The notes: generated from the sequence alone by a model not told the origin. A DNA stretch of 64,000 nt from Pokkaliibacter sp046614695 (GCF_046614695.1 NZ_JBKKHQ010000016.1:1-64000); one strand, 5' to 3'. Numbered from the stretch's first letter, positions 24,888 to 34,443 are shown. Numbers and translations are program-made.

Positions 24888-26789
24888 TCAGGCCATGCGA
24901 GGCATGCCGGTGATGTAGCCTACCGCAGAACCGAAGCGGTCCTTGAAGTTAGCGCGAACCAGCGGGTCCAGCGTGTCTTTGACCTTGTCATGCAGCGGGC
25001 TTTCCCAGTCACCGGGGTGCTGGCAGTTGCTCATGATGTAAGTCCAGCCGTTGATCTCATCCACCGCGTGTAGGCCAGTAGACTCAGCGCCAGACGGCGT
25101 GGAGAGAATACGGGTCAGCTCTTTGGTGTCGACGTTGTACGCCCACAGGAAGTTATTCACGTGGTTGCCTGAATCTTCACCGATAAAGAGCGTACGCAGC
25201 TTCTCGGAGAACTTGAGGTTATCCGGGTTGGCGATCTTGTCGGCGTGGCCGGTGTTACCCAGGCTATCCGCGGTTTTCAGATCTTCACCGATTAGCGCTG
25301 CTGGCGGCTCCATGTGAACAGAGACCCACTCGCTGTCGATGGCATGGCCCTGGCTGTCTTTCTGGCCGCCCGTCAGGACGTGCTCATAGACCGCACCGGC
25401 TTTCGGGCCTTGCACCTGAATATCACCTTTACCGTCCGTCATGGTTTTGTAGACGTAGGACATGGCGGAGTAGGCGCGCTTGTCTTTGGCATTCACCGTG
25501 GTGCCTTCCATTTTGGTGAAGTCCAGGGTGCCGCCGACCAGTGCGGCATAGCGATGGGTTTCCAGATACGCTGCCTGCTTTTCCATACCGGGCTTGAGTT
25601 TCACCCAGTTTGGTTTGCCGCCGAAGCCAATTTCGGTGAAGGAGGCATCGCCCGGATCCTTGGTGTGCACTTCCATGATGTCATCAATGGTGATGCCCGA
25701 GTCGATCATCTGTTTGATTTCATCGGAAGTCGCATGGCCAAGCTTGATCCAGCTGATGTCGCCGGCGCCTGGGCCTTCGCTCTTGGTCTGGGTCCATTTC
25801 CCGACATACAGGCTGCCTGCGGACAGGTCGCGCGCCTTGTCGGCGATAAACATGAAGAGACCACCGTTAGTGGCATCATCACCCATCAGAACTGTGCGCT
25901 CATCCGGCATGACCTGAACCAGCTCATGGGAGATACGCCCCAGGCAATAGTGCTTCTGCACACTGCCGGTACCGTCTTTATTCACCGTCACTTCTGGCAG
26001 GTGGCCATAGTGGTAAGGGTTGCCTTTCTTGGCATCGCCGAACAGGTTCTGACTAAAGCCTGCGAACTGTTCGTCATCTTTCTTGGCGGCATCAGGCTCG
26101 TACTCTTCACTGGAAAGATGGGTATTCCAGGGTGACAGGCTGGCGCCGCAGGTGATCCAGAGGCCATTCACGCCGCTGGTATCCACATTGTGGTATTTCA
26201 CCAGCGACAGGGCGCCAGTATCCGGGTTTTGGTCCAGCGTCAGAATCGCAATCGGCGAGGGCAGCTTGCCGTACATATCCGCACCGTCGGCATCGCGGCT
26301 GGTGTATTCAAATTGCACCACGGCAAACACGGGATTGCCTTTCACGCCATCGACTTTCGCGCCTTTAACACTGAGCAGGCTGGAGCCGTCAGGGCAGTCC
26401 GAGAAGAACTGCTTGCCGTTCACATTCATGATGGGCTTGTTGTGAATGTCGTAGTAACCACCGGCCAGAATAGTGCCGCCTTTGCCATCGGGAACGTTGT
26501 CACCGGTGATAAAGAACGGGTGGTAGCCCAGATCAAAGGTCTGTTTCTTGCCGTTCTGGAAGGCCACTTCCATGGCGGATTTCACGCTGACGGTCGCCAT
26601 TTCTTCAGGCTTGGCCAGCGTGGGCGCGTCCATACCGATAAAACGGATCGAGGTCACTGGTGAGGTGTTGTCTGCCCAGGCGGAGCTGGTGCCCAGCGCT
26701 GAACTGATGCCGCCCGCGAGGGGAAGCAGTGGCATGCCTGCCAGGGTTTGCAGAAGACGACGACGGCGCATATCAGTGGCCTGAGTCAT
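24888..26789 (-). CDS. phoX: PhoX-type alkaline phosphatase, Tat-exported
   Basis: 633 residues from the ATG at 26789 (AAGGA upstream; an in-frame TTG at 26807 is less likely). The twin-arginine signal RRRRLLQTLAGMPLLPLAGG sends the folded enzyme to the periplasm. The rest matches the DUF839/PhoX family of Ca2+/Fe3+-dependent phosphomonoesterases, with GVNGLWITCGASLSPWNTHLS, a CLGRISHELVQV segment and GEDSGNHVNNFLWAY near the end. It frees phosphate from organic esters, typically under phosphate starvation; I did not find a convincing Pho box. Transcribed alone. Confidence 0.9.
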   Translation of the reverse strand: MTQATDMRRRRLLQTLAGMPLLPLAGGISSALGTSSAWADNTSPVTSIRFIGMDAPTLAKPEEMATVSVKSAMEVAFQNGKKQTFDLGYHPFFITGDNVPDGKGGTILAGGYYDIHNKPIMNVNGKQFFSDCPDGSSLLSVKGAKVDGVKGNPVFAVVQFEYTSRDADGADMYGKLPSPIAILTLDQNPDTGALSLVKYHNVDTSGVNGLWITCGASLSPWNTHLSSEEYEPDAAKKDDEQFAGFSQNLFGDAKKGNPYHYGHLPEVTVNKDGTGSVQKHYCLGRISHELVQVMPDERTVLMGDDATNGGLFMFIADKARDLSAGSLYVGKWTQTKSEGPGAGDISWIKLGHATSDEIKQMIDSGITIDDIMEVHTKDPGDASFTEIGFGGKPNWVKLKPGMEKQAAYLETHRYAALVGGTLDFTKMEGTTVNAKDKRAYSAMSYVYKTMTDGKGDIQVQGPKAGAVYEHVLTGGQKDSQGHAIDSEWVSVHMEPPAALIGEDLKTADSLGNTGHADKIANPDNLKFSEKLRTLFIGEDSGNHVNNFLWAYNVDTKELTRILSTPSGAESTGLHAVDEINGWTYIMSNCQHPGDWESPLHDKVKDTLDPLVRANFKDRFGSAVGYITGMPRMA

Positions 26790-26988
26790 GTTGGCGATCC
26801 TTATCAAAGCGGTTCAGAGGTTACCCTCGTTCTCTTCGGACCTCTTGCCGAACAGGTCGGTTCGTGAGGTGCGGGCGAAGGATGCCATTAAGGTAGGCAG
26901 GCTCTGTGACTATTCGTTGACAGGGTTCTTACAGTCTTGTGTCACTTGCCCGCAGATAAGACTCACCAGTACAGGTCACTAAAAAGAA

Positions 26989-27015
26989 AAAACGGCGCCA
27001 TGTGGGCGCCGCTTT
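26989..27015 (-). terminator. terminator of the flavin monooxygenase gene
   Basis: On the minus strand GGCGCC-CACAT-GGCGCC is followed by a run of T residues, 23 bases past the stop codon. Confidence 0.82.
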
Positions 27016-27037
27016 TAAACGAAAACCCGCGCAGGGC

Positions 27038-28039
27038 TTAAGACTGTTTGCGAATTTCCATCAGTCGGCTAAAGGACTCCCGGCGCTTTTGCTGATCAAA
27101 AACAGCGGTATTGATCATCAGCTCATCCGCACCGGTTCGGCTCAGGAATAACTCCATCTGCATACGCACCTTGGCAGGGCTGCCCACCACAGAGGCACCA
27201 AGGAAGCTAAGTGCCGAATGTTTTTCATGGGCCTCCCACAGGGAGTCCATATCTTCCACAGGAGGTTGCAGCTTGCCCAAATCGTTGCGGAACAGTTTGA
27301 GTACGTGCTGCTGCTGGCTGGTAAAGAGGTAGTTGGCTTCTTCATCGGTTTCGGCAACCACAACGTTCATACCGACCATGGCGTAGGGCTTATCGAGCAC
27401 GTCCGAAGGCGTGAAAGCCTGACGGTAGGTATCCAGTGCCATCATCATGTGGTTTGGCGCAAATTGACCGGCAAAGGCATAAGGCAGGCCCAGCATGCCT
27501 GCCAGCTGTGCGGAAAAGTTACTGGAGCCTAACAGCCAGATGGGGATGTTTAACCCCTCGCCCGGAACAGCATGAACGCGTTCAGTGCCGGCAAAATAAC
27601 CACGTAGCTCCTCTAATAGCTGAGGAAAATCATCGCCACTGGAGCGCAAGTCACGCCGTAATGCCTGCATGGTGCGACCATCACTGCCGGGGGCCCGGCC
27701 AAGGCCAAGATCGATGCGCCCCGGGTACAGGCTTTCCAGTGTGCCGAACTGTTCGGCAATCACTAAGGGAGCGTGGTTCGGCAGCATGATGCCGCCGGAA
27801 CCTATGCGCAGGGTTTTGGTTCCGCCCGCCAGATGACCAATCAGCACTGAGGTGGCAGAACTGGCAATACCTGGCATGTTGTGATGCTCGGCCAGCCATA
27901 GACGGTGATAACCCTCCGCCTCGACATGCTGTGCCAGTGCCAGTGAGTTTTGGTAAGCCTCGGCCGCCGTCTGACCTTCCAGAATGGGCGATAAATCCAG
28001 TACCGACAGAGGAATGTCGGCCAGTGTACGTTCAGTCAT
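27038..28039 (-). CDS. LLM-class flavin-dependent oxidoreductase (YhbW-like)
   Basis: 333 residues of the bacterial luciferase-like family. It begins IPLSVLDLSPI; RLWLAEHHNMPGIASSAT, LRIGSGGIMLPNHAPL and YPGRIDLGLGRAPGSD are the core TIM-barrel and FMN-binding signatures of the YhbW/MsnO8 subgroup. It probably uses reduced FMN to oxidise an unknown substrate. Monocistronic. Confidence 0.9.
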   Translation of the reverse strand: MTERTLADIPLSVLDLSPILEGQTAAEAYQNSLALAQHVEAEGYHRLWLAEHHNMPGIASSATSVLIGHLAGGTKTLRIGSGGIMLPNHAPLVIAEQFGTLESLYPGRIDLGLGRAPGSDGRTMQALRRDLRSSGDDFPQLLEELRGYFAGTERVHAVPGEGLNIPIWLLGSSNFSAQLAGMLGLPYAFAGQFAPNHMMMALDTYRQAFTPSDVLDKPYAMVGMNVVVAETDEEANYLFTSQQQHVLKLFRNDLGKLQPPVEDMDSLWEAHEKHSALSFLGASVVGSPAKVRMQMELFLSRTGADELMINTAVFDQQKRRESFSRLMEIRKQS

Positions 28040-28214
28040 GTGATATCCAGCAGTGGAAATGCAGGCACGCAGCGCGCTTTTGCCGGCACTCCTGAAAAGT
28101 GATGGAAGTTAGATGGAGGCGGTTCACTTGGGCTTAAAGGGCAGCAGAAGCAAAGCAGCGTTGCAGGAGGTGGACTTCTGCTGTGTGAAGCGTGTTCAGA
28201 GAGGCGGAGAGTTG

Positions 28215-28238
28215 TGCGCCGAGAGCAACTTCGGCGCA
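28215..28238 (-). terminator. hairpin downstream of the epimerase gene
   Basis: TGCGCCGA / TCGGCGCA, perfect 8-bp arms with an 8-nt loop, 27 bases past the epimerase stop codon. There is no T-run, so its strength as a terminator is doubtful. Confidence 0.45.
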
Positions 28239-28264
28239 AGAGAGAGGCTGATGGCAGGGCGAAA

Positions 28265-29275
28265 TCAAACCTGATAGTAGCCGCGATACCAGTCGACAAA
28301 GGCCTTAACCCCTTGCTGGATATCGGTGGTGGGCTGATAGCCCGTGGCGGCGTGCAGGGTATCGACATCCGCATAGGTGTCTGGCACATCGCCCGGCTGC
28401 ATCGGCAGAAGGTTCATCCTGGCTTGCATGCCAAGCGCCGTCTCCAGAGCGGCAATGTAGTCCATCAGTGCCACCGGTTTGCGATTGCCGATGTTGTAGA
28501 CACGCCAGGGCGCGCGGCTGCTGGCGGCATCCGGTGCTTCACCGTCCCACGCCGGATTCCCGGTTGCAACGGTATCCAGTGCGCCGACGACGCCCTGCAC
28601 AATATCGTCGATGTAGGTAAAGTCGCGGCGATGGTTGCCGAAGTTGTACACATCAATTTCCCGGCCCTGAACAATGGCATCGGTGAATTTGAAGAGCGCC
28701 ATGTCAGGACGGCCCCAGGGTCCGTAGACCGTAAAGAAACGCAGGCCAGTGGTGGGAATGCCATACAGATGGCTGTAGGTGTGGGCCATCAGCTCATTGG
28801 CTTTTTTGGTCGCGGCATACAGTGAAAGTGGGTGATCGACATTGTCCTGCTCAGAGAAGGGCATCTTTTCATTGGCGCCGTAGACCGAGCTGGAGGAGGC
28901 GTAGACCAGATGCTGAATCTGGTGATGGCGACAACCTTCAAGGATGTTCATAAAGCCGACAAGGTTGGAGTCGACATAGGCATGGGGGTTATCCAGGGAG
29001 TAACGCACACCTGCCTGTGCCGCGAGATGCACCACACGATCAAAACCCTGCTCGGCAAAGAGTGCTTCCATGCCAGCGCGGTCAGCAACATCCAGCTCAA
29101 TAAAACGAAATTGGCCGGGCTGTGCGGCAATCCAGTCGAGGCGGCCATGCTTCAACGCAGGGTCGTAGTAGTCGTTGAGATTATCAATGCCGATGACGCT
29201 CTCGCCACGGGCCATCAACGCCACGCTGACATGGGCACCAATAAAGCCTGCAGCGCCTGTCACCAGAATTGTCAT
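28265..29275 (-). CDS. UDP-glucuronate 4-epimerase-like NAD-dependent epimerase
   Basis: 336 residues from the ATG at 29275 (MTILVTGAAGFIGAHV). An extended short-chain dehydrogenase: the GxxGxxG NAD motif at the N-terminus, SSSSVYG, the catalytic Tyr-x-x-x-Lys in SLYAATKKAN, and the subgroup signature VYGPWGRPDMALFKFTDAI. That signature is typical of enzymes making UDP-galacturonate from UDP-glucuronate for LPS or capsule. It is divergent from waaA, and galU lies 1.8 kb on; both fit envelope sugar supply. Confidence 0.88.
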   Translation of the reverse strand: MTILVTGAAGFIGAHVSVALMARGESVIGIDNLNDYYDPALKHGRLDWIAAQPGQFRFIELDVADRAGMEALFAEQGFDRVVHLAAQAGVRYSLDNPHAYVDSNLVGFMNILEGCRHHQIQHLVYASSSSVYGANEKMPFSEQDNVDHPLSLYAATKKANELMAHTYSHLYGIPTTGLRFFTVYGPWGRPDMALFKFTDAIVQGREIDVYNFGNHRRDFTYIDDIVQGVVGALDTVATGNPAWDGEAPDAASSRAPWRVYNIGNRKPVALMDYIAALETALGMQARMNLLPMQPGDVPDTYADVDTLHAATGYQPTTDIQQGVKAFVDWYRGYYQV

Positions 29276-29590
29276 GCCTGTTCCCCACTCCTTGGCCAGT
29301 CGTTCGCACACGCTGGCATTGCCCCTGTTGGCGGGCGCAAAGCTTACACTATTTTGCCCGTGGGTTTTACTCTCTATAGGGGCTTTGCTGATGATTGAAA
29401 GTGCGTGATGGCTGTTGCCTATGGCCTGAGTTGCGGCGGGTGTCAGCCGCGTCAGTCATGCTAGAATGTCAGGTTTTCACCCGTGCCAAGGCTCGGCTAA
29501 TACGATGATCAGAGTCAGGCGCTGCCGTACGCAGGGCCTTGTACCGTCGTCATAGTCATGGAGCTTTGCCTGTCCAAGGAAAGTTGTTTG
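29276..29590. other. 315-bp divergent gap between epimerase gene and waaA
   Basis: No coding frame is convincing. It holds the extended -10 element TGCTAGAAT (29459-29467), a plausible waaA promoter with a leader of about 120 bases. I found nothing else distinctive. Confidence 0.45.
29459..29467 (+). promoter_or_regulatory. candidate extended -10 promoter for waaA
   Basis: TG-C-TAGAAT matches the extended -10 form (TGn then a TATAAT-like hexamer). No good -35 is present at 17 bp, which extended -10 promoters can tolerate. Confidence 0.35.
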
Positions 29591-30883
29591 ATGGTACGCG
29601 CCCTCTACTCGACCCTGCTGACGCTGGCGATGCCCGCGGTTCTTACGCGCATGGCCTGGCGGGGACGTCGACAGAAAGCTTACCGGGAGCATTGGTCGGA
29701 ACGTTTGGGCCAGGTGCCGGAGCATTTTCCCAAGGGCGCGCTGATTATTCATGCCTGTTCTGTGGGTGAAACCCAGGCGGCTTCTGTGCTGGTGCAATGG
29801 ATGCAGGCCGAGCGCCCTGAGATTCCCCTGATTCTGACCCATACCACGCCGACGGGTCGTGCCCGCGGTGAAACCCTGATGCCCGGACTACACCGCTGTT
29901 ATTTGCCCTTCGATTTACCCTGGGTTGTTGCAGGCTGGCTCGATAAGTTACAGCCTTGCGCCGTTGTCTTGATGGAGACAGAGGTCTGGCCCAATCTGAT
30001 AAATGCCTGCAGTTCACGTAATATTCCTGTGTCACTGGCGAATGCTCGCATGTCTGAGCGTAGCGCTCGTGGCTATGAAAAAGCCCGCTCATTAATGCAG
30101 CCGGCCTGGCGCAAACTGCATTGGGTGGGCTGTCAGTATCAGGCAGATGCCGACCGGTTATTGGCTCTCGGGGTTCGCCCTGAAGTCACCGAGGTCGCAG
30201 GTAACCTGAAAATGGCCATCGAGCTTGCGCCTGAAGTCGTCGCCAAGGCGCAGGCGTTAAGAAGCGAATGGGCTGCTGAACGGCCGGTGTGGATTGCTGG
30301 CAGTACGCATCCTGGCGAGGAGGTGTTGATACTGGATATCCATAAGCAGTTATCCGCGACATTCCCGGAGCTTCTGCTGATTCTGGCGCCACGGCACCCG
30401 GAGCGCGCGCAGGAAATTGAGCAACTCATGGCGGAGCGTTCCCTGAGCTACGTCAAGCGCAGTGAGCAGAGAGTCCCGGATGCCTCGACCTCAGTGGTGC
30501 TGCTGGATACGCTGGGGGAGCTGGGCATGTTCTATGCGGTTTCTGATTATGCCTTTGTGGGTGGATCACTGGTGCCGCATGGCGGACACAATCCGTTTGA
30601 ACCAGTTCAGGTCGGATTGCCCACGTGGGTCGGGCCGCATATGTTCAATTTTGAAACCCTGCTGGAAGGCCTGCTGGATTCCTCGTTGGTGGCTCAGGTG
30701 GAGAATGCTGAGGCGCTCGAGCAGTCGGTTCATGATGCACTCAAACATCGCCAGCAGTTACTTGCTGCGGGTCAGCAGCACACTGATACAGGGCATGAGG
30801 ATACCGGCGAAGCCACGAATCATGCTGCTGGTCTTAAATCGTCGGGCCACTGGCTCGCGGCTATCCTGCCTGCAGGTAGCTGA
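29591..30883 (+). CDS. waaA: 3-deoxy-D-manno-octulosonic acid (Kdo) transferase
   Basis: 430 residues from the ATG at 29591 (AAGGAAA upstream); an earlier in-frame ATG at 29558 lacks a ribosome site. An N-terminal membrane-anchor helix is followed by two glycosyltransferase domains. The catalytic Glu lies in HACSVGETQAA, and LILTHTTPTGRARG, METEVWPNLI, SLANARMSERS, GSTHPGEE and VGGSLVPHGGHNPFEP are all WaaA hallmarks. It adds Kdo to lipid A precursor at the inner membrane. The tail after about residue 400 is Gln/His-rich and variable. Confidence 0.95.
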   Translation: MVRALYSTLLTLAMPAVLTRMAWRGRRQKAYREHWSERLGQVPEHFPKGALIIHACSVGETQAASVLVQWMQAERPEIPLILTHTTPTGRARGETLMPGLHRCYLPFDLPWVVAGWLDKLQPCAVVLMETEVWPNLINACSSRNIPVSLANARMSERSARGYEKARSLMQPAWRKLHWVGCQYQADADRLLALGVRPEVTEVAGNLKMAIELAPEVVAKAQALRSEWAAERPVWIAGSTHPGEEVLILDIHKQLSATFPELLLILAPRHPERAQEIEQLMAERSLSYVKRSEQRVPDASTSVVLLDTLGELGMFYAVSDYAFVGGSLVPHGGHNPFEPVQVGLPTWVGPHMFNFETLLEGLLDSSLVAQVENAEALEQSVHDALKHRQQLLAAGQQHTDTGHEDTGEATNHAAGLKSSGHWLAAILPAGS

Positions 30884-31048
30884 TTTGGAACAAAATTTAG
30901 GGTAGGCTCAGAAACACTTTCACCTTCTAGGGCTTTTTCCTATAAGGGTTGCTGTTTCCGGAACGATTCAGGCCACAGCAGAGTAACGCGAAGGCATGAC
31001 CGTTGTGAGTCTTCAGCCTGTTAAACAAGGACTAAAGAGAGATCTGAT

Positions 31049-31921
31049 ATGATCGTACGCAAGGCGATTTTCCCTGTAGCCGGGTTGGGAACGCGTTTCC
31101 TGCCTGCCACGAAAGCGATTGCCAAGGAAATGCTTCCTGTAGTCGACAAGCCACTGGTGCAGTATGCCGTGGAAGAAGCGGTAGCTGCCGGTGTCACTGA
31201 CATTATCTTTATCACCAGCTCCTACAAGCGTGCGATCGCTGACCATTTCGACAAGAATGCCGGTCTGGAAGAAGAGCTGGAACAGGCAGGCAAGCACGAG
31301 CTGCTGAAGCTGGTGCGTGATGTGATTCCTGAAGGTGTGTCCTTCGCCTTTACCCGTCAGCCAGAGCCTCTGGGTCTGGGGCATGCGGTTCTTTGTGCTC
31401 GTCCTCTGGTAGGTTATGAGCCTGTTGCCGTTATTCTGCCTGATGACCTGATCTACTCTCAGGGCAATGGCACCCTGTCTGAAATGCTGTCACTGGCGAA
31501 CCAGTACCAGCAGTCCGTGGTAGCGGTTGAGCAGGTGCCTCATGAAGAAGTCTACAAATACGGCGTCATCGATCCTGAGCATCTGGAACCAGGTGTCTAC
31601 AAGATGAAAGGCATCGTTGAGAAGCCCAAGGTCGAGGATGCGCCTTCTGATCTGAGCGTTGTGGGTCGTTATGTCCTGACCCCGCGTATTTTTGATCTTC
31701 TGGCTACTCAGGCACCTGGTGCCAACGGTGAGATTCAGCTGACCGACGCTATCGCTCGTCTGATCGAGAAAGAGGGCGTTATGGCGCACCAGTTCAGCGG
31801 TAAGCGTTATGACTGTGGCTCCAAGCTGGGTTACCTGCAGGCTAACGTTGAATACGGCCTGCGCCACAAGGATCTGGGACCCAAGTTTCAGAAATACCTG
31901 GATGGCATGAAGTCCAAGTAA
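31049..31921 (+). CDS. galU: UTP--glucose-1-phosphate uridylyltransferase
   Basis: 290 residues, the usual GalU length. The nucleotide-binding signature is at the N-terminus (FPVAGLGTRFLPATKAIAKE, MLPVVDKP); RQPEPLGLGHAV and the glucose-1-phosphate-binding GIVEKP segment follow. It makes UDP-glucose from UTP and glucose-1-phosphate. Together with the nearby epimerase gene (and a UDP-glucose dehydrogenase presumably elsewhere) it supplies UDP-uronates for the cell surface. AGAGAG lies before the ATG. Its terminator follows 48 bases later. Confidence 0.96.
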   Translation: MIVRKAIFPVAGLGTRFLPATKAIAKEMLPVVDKPLVQYAVEEAVAAGVTDIIFITSSYKRAIADHFDKNAGLEEELEQAGKHELLKLVRDVIPEGVSFAFTRQPEPLGLGHAVLCARPLVGYEPVAVILPDDLIYSQGNGTLSEMLSLANQYQQSVVAVEQVPHEEVYKYGVIDPEHLEPGVYKMKGIVEKPKVEDAPSDLSVVGRYVLTPRIFDLLATQAPGANGEIQLTDAIARLIEKEGVMAHQFSGKRYDCGSKLGYLQANVEYGLRHKDLGPKFQKYLDGMKSK

Positions 31922-31968
31922 GAGGTAATGAACAAGCCAGAGCCAGACTCTGGTCGTTCTGCAAGAGA

Positions 31969-31999
31969 CGCCCGAATAGCGATATTCGGGCGTTTTTTG
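31969..31999 (+). terminator. terminator of galU
   Basis: ACGCCCGAATA / TATTCGGGCGT with a short loop and a T-run. Confidence 0.9.
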
Positions 32000-32079
32000 T
32001 TCAGTGGTTAACCGGAGGCTGGAGTTGTTACTGGCTCTTGGTAATATGCTCCTCCCCGATACTCCCGGAGCAAACCACT

Positions 32080-32940
32080 ATGCCTTACCTGATGGGTGTC
32101 ACCCTGTTATGGGCCTTTTCCTTTAGCCTGATCGGCGTCTATCTGGCAGGCCAGGTGGATTCGTATTTCTCGGTACTGACCCGCATCGGTCTGGCCACCC
32201 TCGTATTCCTGCCATTTCTGCGCACGCGCAACCTTCATCCGGCACTGGCCGCCAAGCTAATGCTGGTCGGGGCGCTGCAGCTCGGCCTGATGTATATCTT
32301 CTATTACAAGTCCTTCCTGCTGCTAAGCGTTCCTGAGGTGCTGATCTTCACGATCTTCACGCCGGTTTATGTCACATTGGTATATGATCTGCTGAATAAG
32401 CGTTTTTCCCCGGGATTTCTGCTCGCTGCGATGGGCGCCGTGTTGGGAGCCGCTATTATTCGCTGGGACAGCCTGTCAGAGAATTATGTGCTCGGCTTTT
32501 TGGTGGTGCAGGGTGCCAACCTTTGCTTTGCGCTGGGCCAGGTGGGCTACAAGGTCATTATGGAGCGAGAAAAGAAAGATTTGCCGCAGCACACGGTGTT
32601 TGCGCTTTTCTATGTCGGCGCACTGATTATTGGCAGTTTGGCTTATCTCATCTGGGGTTCCGACAAACTGCCGTCGACTCCCATCCAATGGGGCGTGCTG
32701 GTCTGGCTGGGCGCCGTCGCTTCCGGCGCGGGTTACTTCCTGTGGAATAAAGGCGCCACATTGGTGAACGCAGGTACGCTGGCGGTCATGAATAATGCGC
32801 TTATCCCAGCGGGACTTATTGTCAATTTGCTGATCTGGAATCGTGATGCGGATCTACCACGTTTACTGGGCGGCAGTATCGTGATGTTTGTCGCGCTGAT
32901 GCTGAGTGAGCGCTTTTTCTCGCATCGTCGTTTTGCTTAA
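32080..32940 (+). CDS. DMT-superfamily (EamA) transporter
   Basis: 286 residues from the ATG at 32080 (CGGAG 9 bases upstream). Ten hydrophobic helices form two EamA repeats; GVTLLWAFSFSLIGVYLAGQ opens the first, and VLVWLGAVASGAGYFLWNKGA near residue 220 is the usual helix-8 block of the second. These proteins mostly export amino acids or other small metabolites from the cytoplasm. Specificity is unpredictable. Monocistronic with a bidirectional terminator. Confidence 0.88.
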   Translation: MPYLMGVTLLWAFSFSLIGVYLAGQVDSYFSVLTRIGLATLVFLPFLRTRNLHPALAAKLMLVGALQLGLMYIFYYKSFLLLSVPEVLIFTIFTPVYVTLVYDLLNKRFSPGFLLAAMGAVLGAAIIRWDSLSENYVLGFLVVQGANLCFALGQVGYKVIMEREKKDLPQHTVFALFYVGALIIGSLAYLIWGSDKLPSTPIQWGVLVWLGAVASGAGYFLWNKGATLVNAGTLAVMNNALIPAGLIVNLLIWNRDADLPRLLGGSIVMFVALMLSERFFSHRRFA

Positions 32941-32960
32941 AACCAGAAGTGTTACACATT

Positions 32961-32989
32961 AAAAAAGGCCGCTTAATGCGGCCTTTTTT
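32961..32989. terminator. bidirectional terminator
   Basis: AAAAAAGGCCGC-TTAAT-GCGGCCTTTTTT between the convergent transporter and dadA-like genes. Confidence 0.9.
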
Positions 32990-33030
32990 AGTTCCGGGGC
33001 TGAGGTTACTGCAGACCCCGGACTGAATAA

Positions 33031-34443
33031 TTACATCGGCGTTTTGGTGGTTGCTGCATCGTGGTGATGAGTCGCGTGTTTGCCGTAGAGAGGTGCTTCT
33101 TTTTCCGAAGTGGTTTCCGGCTTTTTGCGTGGGCGAGGCTGAGTCGTTGGAATCGGAGCCTTCGGGCCACCTTTAAGTAGTTGCCAGGGACGGGTGTCAA
33201 TACGTGGCTTCTCGCCACTGATTTGTTCACACATCAGTGTGGCGCTACCGCAGGCCAGTGTTAGACCCAGCGCTCCATGGCCGATATTGAGCCAGAGCCC
33301 TTTCTTGCGACAAGGGCCGATAATAGGCTTGCCACTTGGTGTCGCCGGACGCATGCCCGCCCATGCCTGGGCTTCATCAACACCTTCAAGGCCGGGGAAG
33401 GTTTCCTTCACCTTGGCTTTGAGTGCTTCGATGCGACGCGGGTTGAGAGTGTTTTCACGATCACCCATATCCACCATGGCGGCAATACGCAGTTGATCGG
33501 GCTCACCTGGAGCACCCTTGAGGCGTGCATAGACGATCTTGTTATCCTGATCGGTCACGCTGGTGTAAGGCACCTGACACTTGCCACGAATAGGCAGCGT
33601 AAGGCTATAACCTTTCAGGCCGTACAGCGGCAGCTCAAGACCCAGCATGCCTGCCAGACGATAGCTGTCCATGCCGGCGGCAAGAACGGTCTCATCGGCA
33701 TACCATTCACCGGGTTGATTGTCTGTGAGAGTGGAGACCCCTAGCACGCGATTGCCTTGTTGCAGAAAGCCCGTGACTTCGCAGTCATTGACGATTCGAC
33801 AATTCGGTTGAGCGTGCAGATAGCGGGTGAGCACCTGACAGAAGAGGAATGTGTCGATCACTTCGTCGCCGGGGGTGAGAATGGCCCCAGCCAGCTTCGC
33901 TGCCATGTCATTCAGCGAAGGTTCGAGTTCGACACACTCCTCAGCGGTCAGAAGACGCTGGTGGTCACTCAGGTGTCCACTCCAGGCGTGCTGGAGATCA
34001 TCCTGATGGCGGTAGACCACCAATTTTCCAGAGGACTGCCATCCCGCAGAGGTTAAGGGCAGCAGATGCTGCCACTCATGCAGGACCTCGCGACTTAGGG
34101 TCGCCAGAGTCCATAACTCCAAGGTATGGCGGTGATGCGTTTTGGCCCGGCAATGCCGGAGAAAGTTCATGACCCAGCGCCACTGTTGGCGGTCCAGTCT
34201 TGGTGTCAGTTTCAGCGGGGAGGCTTTTCTGAACATCCACTGGAAAGCTTTGCTGGGTACTCCCGGGGCTGCGAGGGGGGCAACATAGTGGTAGCTAAGT
34301 TGACCTCCGTTGGCGTAACTTGTCCCGCAGCCATTTTCCTTGTTCTTGTCGAGCAGTACGACCTCATAGCCCTGACGGTGCAGAGCAAAGGCGGTGGTGA
34401 GGCCGATAATACCGCCTCCAATCACAAGGACTCGGGAAGACAT
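33031..34443 (-). CDS. dadA: D-amino acid dehydrogenase with extended C-terminal tail
   Basis: 470 residues of the DAO/DadA flavoprotein family. The FAD site is at the N-terminus (VLVIGGGIIGLTTAFALHRQ), followed by the DadA-type GTSYANGGQLSYHYVAPLAAPGVP; the C-terminal flavin contacts are AWAGMRPATPSGKPIIG and LWLNIGHGALGLTLACGSA. It oxidises D-amino acids to 2-oxo acids at the inner membrane, passing electrons to the respiratory chain. The last 45 or so residues, after RPWQL, are Pro/Lys-rich and end in an HHH-containing stretch; the usual enzyme stops near residue 425. A LysR gene is divergent. Confidence 0.9.
   Translation of the reverse strand: MSSRVLVIGGGIIGLTTAFALHRQGYEVVLLDKNKENGCGTSYANGGQLSYHYVAPLAAPGVPSKAFQWMFRKASPLKLTPRLDRQQWRWVMNFLRHCRAKTHHRHTLELWTLATLSREVLHEWQHLLPLTSAGWQSSGKLVVYRHQDDLQHAWSGHLSDHQRLLTAEECVELEPSLNDMAAKLAGAILTPGDEVIDTFLFCQVLTRYLHAQPNCRIVNDCEVTGFLQQGNRVLGVSTLTDNQPGEWYADETVLAAGMDSYRLAGMLGLELPLYGLKGYSLTLPIRGKCQVPYTSVTDQDNKIVYARLKGAPGEPDQLRIAAMVDMGDRENTLNPRRIEALKAKVKETFPGLEGVDEAQAWAGMRPATPSGKPIIGPCRKKGLWLNIGHGALGLTLACGSATLMCEQISGEKPRIDTRPWQLLKGGPKAPIPTTQPRPRKKPETTSEKEAPLYGKHATHHHDAATTKTPM

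Noticed and set aside
25314..26135. 273-codon open frame antisense to phoX
   Set aside because: No recognisable domain and fully contained in a well-supported gene; typical of GC-biased third-position shadows.
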